Part shown: one piece after another, positions 49,901-56,630 of the stretch
Numbering within the stretch: the stretch's first letter is position 1
Layout: each line of letters begins with the position of its first letter
Assembly (NCBI GenBank): GCA_946482635.1
Contig: CAMLSG010000001.1
Span: 1 to 64,000, forward strand
DNA from: an uncultured Duganella sp.
GTDB lineage: Bacteria > Pseudomonadota > Gammaproteobacteria > Burkholderiales > Burkholderiaceae
Reading direction: 5' to 3'
DNA: 64,000 bases
Notes under the pieces: generated by a model
Databases searched by the model: none
Told to the model about the DNA's origin: nothing
Seen by the model: the letters and a program-made list of their open reading frames with translations, nothing else
Program-made: the position numbers and the translations under genes

Positions 49901-50876
49901 ACGCTGCGCCTTTGCCGCGCTCCTGCTGTTGGCAGCCGGGGCGCGCGCCCAGCTGCAGCCGGCCCAGCTTGGGCTGGTCGTCAACGATGCCGATCCCGCC
50001 AGCGTGGCACTGGGCGCCTACTATGCCCAGTTGCGCGGCATTCCACCGGCGCATATCGCCCACGTCAGCATTCCCGGCAGGCCGCATGGCCTGGATGCCG
50101 ACGCATTTACGCGGCTGAGAAGCGAGATTGACCGCCAGCTTCCGGCGGAGGCGCGCGCCGTCCTGTTTGCCTGGACCGCGCCGTACGCCGTCGAATGCAA
50201 CAGCCTGACCTCGGCCTACACGCTGGGCTTCGATGCCGCGCAATGCGAACGCAGTTGCGCGCCCGGCCGCAAGAATCCCTATTTCAATGGCAAGGTGCTG
50301 CCGCCCGGCATGCGCCTGTCGATGCTGTTGCCGGCCGAGCCGCTGGACGTGGCCCGCGCGGTGGCCGAACGCGGCAAGGCGGCCGGCTTCAGCGTGCCGC
50401 AGGCCGGCGCCTACTTCCTGCAAACCAGCGAGGCTACGCGTAATAGCCGCGCGCGCTTCTTTCCGCCCAGCGGCGCCATCCCGGCGCGCAAGCTGGCCAT
50501 CCATACACTGAGGCAGGACGCGCTTGAAGGCGCGCAGGACATCATGTTTTACCAGACCGGGATGGCGCGCGTCGATAAATTGGAGACGCTGCACTTCCTG
50601 CCCGGCGCCCTGGCCGACCACCTGACTTCCTATGGCGGCGATTTGCTGGGCAGCGGGCAGATGAGCAGCCTGCGCTGGCTGGAGGCGGGCGCCACGGCCA
50701 GCTATGGCACGGTCAGCGAGCCGTGCAACCACTGGCAGAAATTCCCCCATCCGCAAATCCTGTTGCAGCATTACCTCAGCGGCGCCACTGCCATCGAAGC
50801 GTATTGGCGCAGCGTGGCCTGGCCCGCCCAAGGCCTGTTCATAGGAGAACCGCTGGCGCGGCCATACCCCCGTTAG
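49881..50876 (+). CDS. TIGR03790-family secreted protein
   Basis: 331 residues, overlapping manC by 20 bases. Signal peptide ends near AAGARA. The family pattern is clear: VNDADPASVALGAYYAQLRGIP, AVLFAWTAPYAVECNSLTSAYTLGF, GYGT-like TASYGTVSEPCNHWQKFPHP and the end SVAWPAQGLFIGEPLARPY. TIGR03790 proteins occur mainly in genomes with PEP-CTERM systems; their function is not known. A hairpin covers its stop codon and probably ends the EPS transcript. Confidence 0.83.
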   Translation: MSTIAAKRCAFAALLLLAAGARAQLQPAQLGLVVNDADPASVALGAYYAQLRGIPPAHIAHVSIPGRPHGLDADAFTRLRSEIDRQLPAEARAVLFAWTAPYAVECNSLTSAYTLGFDAAQCERSCAPGRKNPYFNGKVLPPGMRLSMLLPAEPLDVARAVAERGKAAGFSVPQAGAYFLQTSEATRNSRARFFPPSGAIPARKLAIHTLRQDALEGAQDIMFYQTGMARVDKLETLHFLPGALADHLTSYGGDLLGSGQMSSLRWLEAGATASYGTVSEPCNHWQKFPHPQILLQHYLSGATAIEAYWRSVAWPAQGLFIGEPLARPYPR

Positions 50877-50890
50877 TCCGTTCGGACTAA
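50873..50890. terminator. Hairpin overlapping the TIGR03790 stop codon
   Basis: TTAGTCC (50873-50879) and GGACTAA (50884-50890) around GTTC form a perfect 7-bp stem that includes the TAG stop codon. There is no T-run. It probably marks the end of the EPS gene run, as a weak terminator or an RNA-stabilising 3' hairpin. Confidence 0.4.
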
Positions 50891-50929
50891 TCGTGTGTCA
50901 CCAACTAGTCATATCAAACAGTTAATATG

Positions 50930-50956
50930 CAAAAGGACAATAAAAAATTCCTTTTG
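50930..50956 (+). promoter_or_regulatory. Inverted repeat in the nuclease leader
   Basis: CAAAAGGA (50930-50937) and TCCTTTTG (50949-50956) are perfect 8-bp arms around an AT-rich 11-base spacer, 27 bases before the nuclease ATG and just before its ribosome site. It may be an operator or a leader hairpin. It also argues against the upstream ATG 50927 as the start. Confidence 0.45.
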
Positions 50957-50983
50957 GTAAATACTCTGGGGGTACACTTTTTC

Positions 50984-53977
50984 ATGAACAAACGCATTCC
51001 TTTGCGCGCTACCGCGCTGGCCGCCTTGCTGGCCTGCCAGCCGGCTTTCGCTGCCGAAGTGGTGATCAGCCAGATGTACGGCGCGGGCGGCAATAACGGC
51101 GCTACCCTGCGCTACGATTACGTTGAACTGTTCAACCGCGGCAGCGCTGCGGTGGCCGTGGGCGGCTGGACGATCCAGTATGCGTCCGCCAGCGGCACGA
51201 GCTGGGGCAGGGCGGAACTGCCGGCCGGCACCAGCATCGATGCGGGCAAATACTTCCTGGTCAAACTGGCCAGCAACAATACCGCCGTCGGCGCCGACCT
51301 GGCTGCCGACTTCTTCAGCAACAGCATCAACATGAGCGGTGCTTCCGGCAAGGTGGCGCTGGTGAATAACAATACGCCGCTGACCGGCGCCCAGCCAAGC
51401 GGCGCTTCGATCCAGGACGTGGTGGGCTACGGCTCGGCCAACTTCTCGGAAACCGCGGCGGCGCCGGCGATGAGCGTGACCACCAGCCTGCTGCGTGCCG
51501 ATAACGGCTGCACCGATACCAACAATAATTCCACCGACTTCACGGCGGTCGCTCCGCAATTCCGCAGCGCTGCATCGCCAGCCAATCTGTGCAATAGCGG
51601 CCCGGTGCCGCAGCCGATCGTGCCGGTGTGCCCGGCCAGCGCCAAGCTGACCTTCGGCGCTGGCGGCAGCATCGCGCTGTCGGCGTCGGACGCGGACGGC
51701 ATCGTCAACGGCGCGCTGATCACTTCGGCCGCCGTGGCTGGCCTGAGCCTGGGCAGCGTGACGCCGGCCCAGGGCATCGGCGGCAGCGCCAGCGTGTCGC
51801 TGGTCGCTTCGCCATCCTTGGCGGCCGGCACCTATCCGGTCGCCGTCAAATTCACCAACGACCAGGGACAGGACGCCAGCTGCACGGTCAGCCTCACCGT
51901 GGAAATGGGCGCTGGCAGCGTGGTGCCCGTGCCGCAGATCCAGGGTTCGGGCCCCACCAGCCCGTTCAACGGCGTGAAACTGAGCACCGAAGGCGTGGTC
52001 ACGGCCAAGGTAGGCAGCGGCTTCTTCATCCAGGACGCGGCCGGCGACGGCGACCCGAATACTTCCGACGGCATGTTCGTGTACATGGGGGCTGCGCCCG
52101 TCACCGTGGCGGTGGGCGACCTGGTCCGGGTAAGCGGCACCGTGACCGAGTACAAGCCGAGCGGCGCGACGCGTTCGTACACCGAGCTGTCGACCGTCAC
52201 CAGCGTCGTCACCCAGAGTACCGGCAACAGCGTCACCCCGGTCAATATCGACCTGCTGGGCACCAGCCTGGCTAACGTCGAAGGCATGCTGGTGCGCTTC
52301 CCTGGCGCGCTGACGGTCAATGCCACCGACTCGCTGGGCAGCCGTGGCGAGCTGACGCTGTCCGTGGGCCGCCGCGAGATCCCGACCAACCGCTATCCTG
52401 CGCGCAGTGCGGATGCCGTTGCGCTGGCAGCGCAGAATGCGGCCAATATGATCACGCTCGATGACGGCCTGTTCGTCACGCCGGCAAGCGTGCCTTACCT
52501 GGACCAGGACGGCACGGTGCGCACCGGCTACACCGTCAGCGGCCTGACCGGCGTGATCGACTTTGGTGCACTGGGCAGCGGCGGCGCCGGCTTCAAGCTG
52601 CAGCCGACCGAAGCGCCGATCTTCTCGCGCGACAATCCGCGCACTGCGGCACCGGAAGTCGCCGCCGGCAACCTGAAAGTGGCCAGCGCCAACGTGCTGA
52701 ACTTCTTCACCACCTTCATGGACGGCACCGATGTGCTGGGCCAGACCGGCCAGGGCTGCACCCTGGGTACGGGCACCAGCAAGGCCAATTGCCGCGGTGC
52801 CGACAATATGACCGAGTTCGTACGCCAGCGCGACAAGATCGTCGCCGAGCTGAAAGCCATCGACGCCGACGTGGTGGGCCTGATGGAGATCCAGAACAAT
52901 GGCGACTATGCCACCAGCTACCTGGTCGACAGCCTGAACTCCGCTTACGGCAAGGTGGAATATGCCTACGTGCCGAAGCCGGCTGCCACCGGCACCGATG
53001 CGATCCGCGTGGCGATGATCTACAAGCCGGCCAAGGTGGCGCTGGTGGGCGGTGCGCTGTCCGATGCGGCTGCTGTCAATGACCGGCCACCGATGGCGCA
53101 AACGTTCAAGGCCAACAATGGCGCGAAGTTCAGCGTCATCGTCAACCACTTGAAGTCCAAGCGCTGCAACGGCGCCACCGGCGCCAATACCGACCAGGGC
53201 GATGGCCAGAGCTGCTACAACGCCGACCGCGTGGCGCAGGCGCAGCAACTGGCCGATACCTTCGTGCCGCAAGTGGTGGCCGCGGCTGGCGATCCGGACG
53301 TGCTGCTGATCGGCGACTTCAATTCCTACGGCATGGAAGACCCGATCATGCTGCTGACCTCGGCCGACCGCCAGTTCCGCTTTGAGAACCAGCTCGAGCG
53401 CTTCGTGCGCCCGAACGGCATGCCGCACTCCTATGTGTTCGGCGGCGAGAGCGGCTACCTGGACCACGCGCTGGCCAGCGTTGCCATGAGTTCGCAAGTG
53501 GCCGGCGCCATGGAATGGAACATCAACGCCGACGAGCCGGAAGTACTGGACTACAACCTGGACGGCAAGAATGCCGCTGCCCAGTCCCTGTACAACGCGC
53601 AGCCTTACCGCGCTTCCGACCATGACCCGGTGGTGGTCAGCCTGAACCTGGCGCCGTCGTATGTCGATGTGACGGCCAGCGTGCAGATCCAGCGTTCCGG
53701 CGTGGTGCAAGGGCGCTTCAGCAGCGTCGGTACCGCGACGGCCTGGATCACCAACACCAGCGGCGCCGACCTGGCCGCGCCGGTGCACTATGTGCTGCAA
53801 GGCCTGCCCGCGAACGTCACGCTGGCCAACGCCAGCGGCTACGTTAACGGCATGCCATACATCACCGCAGCGCCCTCGCTGGCGGCTGGCGCCCAGGCGT
53901 CGGTCCAGCTGCAATTCAATAATCCGGGCCGTGTAGCCATCAACTACACGCCAAAAGTCTACAACGGCAGTTTTTAA
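50984..53977 (+). CDS. Secreted nuclease of the ExeM/NucH type with lamin-tail domain
   Basis: 997 residues from ATG 50984 (GGGGG nearby upstream). Signal peptide ends AFAA. Domains: lamin-tail (about 24-150, VVISQMYGAGG, YVELFNRGSAAVAVGGWTI), a beta-rich middle with an OB-like segment (GVVTAKVGSGFFIQD), and an endonuclease/exonuclease/phosphatase domain (about 565-885) with NVLNFF, GLMEIQNNG, IVNHLKSKR, LIGDFNSYG and SDHDPVVVS. The last 100 residues are an Ig-like domain ending YTPKVYNGSF. It would degrade extracellular DNA. No sorting signal of its own; the next gene encodes a PEP-CTERM protein. Confidence 0.9.
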   Translation: MNKRIPLRATALAALLACQPAFAAEVVISQMYGAGGNNGATLRYDYVELFNRGSAAVAVGGWTIQYASASGTSWGRAELPAGTSIDAGKYFLVKLASNNTAVGADLAADFFSNSINMSGASGKVALVNNNTPLTGAQPSGASIQDVVGYGSANFSETAAAPAMSVTTSLLRADNGCTDTNNNSTDFTAVAPQFRSAASPANLCNSGPVPQPIVPVCPASAKLTFGAGGSIALSASDADGIVNGALITSAAVAGLSLGSVTPAQGIGGSASVSLVASPSLAAGTYPVAVKFTNDQGQDASCTVSLTVEMGAGSVVPVPQIQGSGPTSPFNGVKLSTEGVVTAKVGSGFFIQDAAGDGDPNTSDGMFVYMGAAPVTVAVGDLVRVSGTVTEYKPSGATRSYTELSTVTSVVTQSTGNSVTPVNIDLLGTSLANVEGMLVRFPGALTVNATDSLGSRGELTLSVGRREIPTNRYPARSADAVALAAQNAANMITLDDGLFVTPASVPYLDQDGTVRTGYTVSGLTGVIDFGALGSGGAGFKLQPTEAPIFSRDNPRTAAPEVAAGNLKVASANVLNFFTTFMDGTDVLGQTGQGCTLGTGTSKANCRGADNMTEFVRQRDKIVAELKAIDADVVGLMEIQNNGDYATSYLVDSLNSAYGKVEYAYVPKPAATGTDAIRVAMIYKPAKVALVGGALSDAAAVNDRPPMAQTFKANNGAKFSVIVNHLKSKRCNGATGANTDQGDGQSCYNADRVAQAQQLADTFVPQVVAAAGDPDVLLIGDFNSYGMEDPIMLLTSADRQFRFENQLERFVRPNGMPHSYVFGGESGYLDHALASVAMSSQVAGAMEWNINADEPEVLDYNLDGKNAAAQSLYNAQPYRASDHDPVVVSLNLAPSYVDVTASVQIQRSGVVQGRFSSVGTATAWITNTSGADLAAPVHYVLQGLPANVTLANASGYVNGMPYITAAPSLAAGAQASVQLQFNNPGRVAINYTPKVYNGSF

Positions 53978-53986
53978 GGACCAATC

Positions 53987-54589
53987 ATGCTGATCAAATC
54001 CATTTTCCTGCGTACGCTGGCCCTGCTGCTGGCAATTGGGGCGTGCAGCCAGGCTTCGGCCGACGTCATGCGTCTGGTGACCCTGGATACGGCCATCTAC
54101 GGCGCCGGCCGCGCCGGCTACCTGGACTTCACGTTCAACGGCGTGGACGGCGCACCGGCGGCGACGGCGACCATGTCGCAACTGCAAGGCTTCGACCTGG
54201 ATCCGGCCAATTTCGATCCGCTGGGCGATGCCGCCGCGGTGCCTGGCGGTTTCGCCATGCTGAATTCGACCAACATGAACGATGTGCTGTACCGGGGAAG
54301 TTTCGGCGGCGTGTTCAGCTTCCTGCTGACGGTTTCAGGCGATCCTTCGGCGCTGTTGAATTCGAACTTTGGCATCCTGGCCTATGACATCGACATGAGC
54401 CCGATCAAGGGCCAGATCCTGAACCTGATGTTCACGCCCGCGGCCGATGGCAGCGCCGACCTGCAGGTCATTACCATCAATGATGCGGTGGCCACCGTCA
54501 GCGCCCCGGCTGCCGTGCCGGAGCCAGCGTCGCTGGCGTTGGCTGCGCTCGGCCTGCTGATGCTGGCCTTCGCTCGCCGCCGCGCCTGA
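53987..54589 (+). CDS. PEP-CTERM protein, small, function unknown
   Basis: 200 residues, starting nine bases after the nuclease stop, so co-transcribed. Signal peptide to about residue 25 (ending QASA). The middle part is beta-rich (TLDTAIYGAGRAGYLDFTFNG, FDLDPANFDPLGDAAAVPGG, SFGGVFSFLLTVSGDP) without catalytic motifs. C-terminal sorting signal VPEPASLALAALGLLMLAFARRRA is canonical. It is a probable exosortase B substrate. A terminator follows. Confidence 0.88.
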   Translation: MLIKSIFLRTLALLLAIGACSQASADVMRLVTLDTAIYGAGRAGYLDFTFNGVDGAPAATATMSQLQGFDLDPANFDPLGDAAAVPGGFAMLNSTNMNDVLYRGSFGGVFSFLLTVSGDPSALLNSNFGILAYDIDMSPIKGQILNLMFTPAADGSADLQVITINDAVATVSAPAAVPEPASLALAALGLLMLAFARRRA

Positions 54590-54615
54590 GCGCTGCGGTT
54601 GCGCAAACGCCACAG

Positions 54616-54650
54616 GCACCTTGGAAGTTTCGGCTCCCAAGGTGCTTTTT
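54616..54650 (+). terminator. Rho-independent terminator after the nuclease/PEP-CTERM pair
   Basis: GCACCTTGG (54616-54624) and CCAAGGTGC (54637-54645) form a perfect 9-bp stem with a 12-base loop, directly followed by TTTTT. Confidence 0.88.
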
Positions 54651-54698
54651 CATTTGTAAGGCACAGAGCGAGAGGGGGGATTTATTTCGGCAGAATAT

Positions 54699-54722
54699 TA
54701 ATACTTAATTAAAATTGTATTA
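54699..54722 (+). promoter_or_regulatory. AT-rich dyad before the response regulator gene
   Basis: TAATAC (54699-54704) and GTATTA (54717-54722) flank a 12-base AT-only spacer, 17 bases before ATG 54739. The region is far more AT-rich than its surroundings and should hold the promoter. It may be an autoregulatory site of the OmpR-type protein encoded next. Confidence 0.4.
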
Positions 54723-54738
54723 GTGTGCAGGACTTGGC

Positions 54739-55482
54739 ATGATTCATAGTTTTCCTCATAACGACCTGCGTTTTTTTGCCATGTCCTTCAACATTCTCGT
54801 CATCGACGGCGACCCCGCTGTACAGCAACTGCTGGCCCATAACCTGGGGCAGGCGGGCTATGCGGTACAGAGCCATGGCGATGCGATGGCGGCGCTTGCG
54901 GCGCTGCAGGGGACGCTGCCGGAAGCGGTGCTGCTGGAGTGGGATTTGCCGGGCCAGTCCGGGCTGTCGCTGATCCGCCAATTGCGCGCCGCGCTGCGCA
55001 CCAGCGAACTGCCGATCCTCATGTTGAGCGCGCGCTGCGCCGAGCAGGACAAGGTGCTGGCGCTGGAAAGCGGCGCCGACGATTTCATCTGCAAGCCTTT
55101 CGGCCCGCGCGAAACCATCGCTCGCCTGCATGCGGTGCTGCGGCGCCGGCGCCCGGCTGCCATGCCGGGGGCGCTGCAGGTGGCCGGCTTGCGGCTCGAT
55201 CCGCACACGCTGAGCGTGACGGCGGGCGACCGCCAGCTGAACCTGGGACGCGTCGAATTCCGCCTCCTGAACTACCTGATGCACCACCCTGGCCGCGTGC
55301 ATAGCCGCGCCCAATTGCTGGACCAGGTGTGGGGCACCCACGTCTACCTCGACGAGCGCACGGTCGATGCGCACGTGGGCCGGCTGCGCCACGCGCTGCA
55401 GCCGAGCGGCCTGCACGATGCGATCCAGACGGTGCGCGGCAGCGGCTACCGCTTCCATGCCGACGCCACGGCCGCATGCTGA
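54739..55482 (+). CDS. OmpR/PhoB-family regulator with Glu at the phosphorylation site
   Basis: 247 residues from ATG 54739 (AGGA six bases upstream); homology begins at ATG 54781, numbering used here. The receiver has Glu53 (LLEWDLPG) where PhoB has the phosphorylated Asp; the acidic pocket is D9-G10-D11, so one acid is lost, while S83 and K105 are kept. The winged-helix DNA-binding domain (about 130-230) is intact: VEFRLLNYLMHHPGRVHSR, VYLDERTVDAHVGRLR and TVRGSGYRF. No kinase gene is adjacent. It overlaps epsA by seven bases, suggesting joint control of the exosortase/EPS programme. Confidence 0.9.
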   Translation: MIHSFPHNDLRFFAMSFNILVIDGDPAVQQLLAHNLGQAGYAVQSHGDAMAALAALQGTLPEAVLLEWDLPGQSGLSLIRQLRAALRTSELPILMLSARCAEQDKVLALESGADDFICKPFGPRETIARLHAVLRRRRPAAMPGALQVAGLRLDPHTLSVTAGDRQLNLGRVEFRLLNYLMHHPGRVHSRAQLLDQVWGTHVYLDERTVDAHVGRLRHALQPSGLHDAIQTVRGSGYRFHADATAAC

Positions 55483-56159
55483 GCCCTGACGCCCGCGAGC
55501 AGGAATACCTGTTGCACGCCATCGATGGCGCGCACGGCATTGCCACCCAGCGTGAACTGTTCCTGTGGAGCCAGGGGGCCTTGCAAACGCTGTTGCCGCA
55601 TGGCGTGCTGCTGTGCATCCAGCTCGATGAGCAGGGCCGGGCGCGCAGGGCCGATTGCGTGCACAGCACGATGCTGGCGCCGTCCGAGCGCGAGTTGCTG
55701 TGCGACCCGGTGCAGGGGCCGGCGCCGGCCTGGCTGCGCCAGTGGCAGCAAGGCGGCCTGCAGCCGCTGGTGCTGCAAGCCGGCGCCATGGGGCATGGAC
55801 TGATGCATGGCAGCGGCCCGCTGGCGACTGGCGGCAGCGCCTTCGTGCTGCTTGGCTTGCCCGGCGAGGCCGGCTTCCGCGAAAGCTGGCTATTGCAATT
55901 GCTGCTGCCTTACCTGCACCTGGCGCAGCAGCGCATCGCCACTTCGGTGCAGGCGCCGGTCCTGGCGCCGGCGGTCTCGCCGCGCCAGGCGGAAATCCTG
56001 CAATGGCTGCGCGAAGGCAAAAGCAATGAAGAAATCGGCCGGCTGTTGGGCATCAGCGCGCTGACCGTGAAAAACCACCTGCAACGGCTGTACCGCCAAT
56101 TGGGCGTCAGCAACCGCGCCCACGCCGTCGCCCGCAGCGTTGTCCAGCAGCACGGTTGA
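55476..56159 (+). CDS. epsA: EpsA, LuxR-type regulator of exosortase-B/EPS systems
   Basis: 227 residues; ATG 55476 overlaps the preceding gene by seven bases. The N-terminal about 150 residues (EQEYLLHAIDGAHGIATQRELFL, WLRQWQQGGLQPLVL) are the family's own sensor-like domain. The C-terminal LuxR/GerE helix-turn-helix is clear: VSPRQAEILQWLREGKSNEE, IGRLLGISALTVKNHLQRL and LGVSNRAHAVARS. The family occurs with exosortase-B loci; here it lies about 23 kb from epsI. Signal unknown. Confidence 0.88.
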   Translation: MLSPDAREQEYLLHAIDGAHGIATQRELFLWSQGALQTLLPHGVLLCIQLDEQGRARRADCVHSTMLAPSERELLCDPVQGPAPAWLRQWQQGGLQPLVLQAGAMGHGLMHGSGPLATGGSAFVLLGLPGEAGFRESWLLQLLLPYLHLAQQRIATSVQAPVLAPAVSPRQAEILQWLREGKSNEEIGRLLGISALTVKNHLQRLYRQLGVSNRAHAVARSVVQQHG

Positions 56160-56210
56160 CCGGGCAACGCGGGCGCGCGATGATGGCGCCATCCCTTCCT
56201 GGAGCATCAC

Positions 56211-56585
56211 ATGAACCGAATTGCCCTCCTGCTGGCTTGCCTGGTCGCCAGCGCTTGCAGCCATGCGACGCCCGGCGAATCGAAGTCCCTGTCCGAATTG
56301 CGTGCCATAGGGCGCGCCGCGGCGTGTAGCTCCGACCAGCAGTGCAAGACGCTGCCGGTTGGCGCCAAGTCCTGCGGCGGGCCGGAGTCGTATATGGCGT
56401 ATTCAACCGCCAGCGTCAGCACCGAAAAGGCCGCCTCGCTGGCTGCGCGCTACCGCAAGGAGCGTGAAGCGGAAAACCAGGCAAGCGGCCTGGCGAGCGA
56501 TTGCCGCTTCCTGATGGATCCCGGTGCGCAGTGCCGCGCCGGCACTTGCCAGCTTGGCGGCAAGAACGGGGCGCTGGCGGAATAA
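56211..56585 (+). CDS. Small Cys-rich lipoprotein, function unknown
   Basis: 124 residues. N-terminal lipoprotein signal with lipobox VASAC (Cys16). The mature part has six more Cys in CSSDQQCKTLPVGAKSCGG and SDCRFLMDPGAQCRAGTC, plus YMAYST. This pattern recurs in proteobacterial hypothetical proteins, but I know no function. It is monocistronic and ends at a bidirectional terminator. Confidence 0.75.
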   Translation: MNRIALLLACLVASACSHATPGESKSLSELRAIGRAAACSSDQQCKTLPVGAKSCGGPESYMAYSTASVSTEKAASLAARYRKEREAENQASGLASDCRFLMDPGAQCRAGTCQLGGKNGALAE

Positions 56586-56587
56586 AA

Positions 56588-56612
56588 AAACGCCGCGACT
56601 AGCGCGGCGTTT
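56588..56612. terminator. Bidirectional terminator between convergent genes
   Basis: CGCCGCG (56591-56597) and CGCGGCG (56603-56609) with ACTAG loop, extended by A-T pairs on both sides. An A-run upstream (56584-56590) gives a U-run on the minus-strand transcript of the subtilase gene, so it suits that strand best and also closes the lipoprotein gene. Confidence 0.85.
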
Positions 56613-56630
56613 CGAAGGGCTTGCGACTGC

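Noticed and set aside
50909..54187. Minus-strand open frame of 1092 codons opposite the nuclease gene
   Set aside because: Shadow of a GC-rich gene: low-complexity His/Arg/Ala/Gly composition, no domain, while the plus strand encodes a full secreted nuclease.
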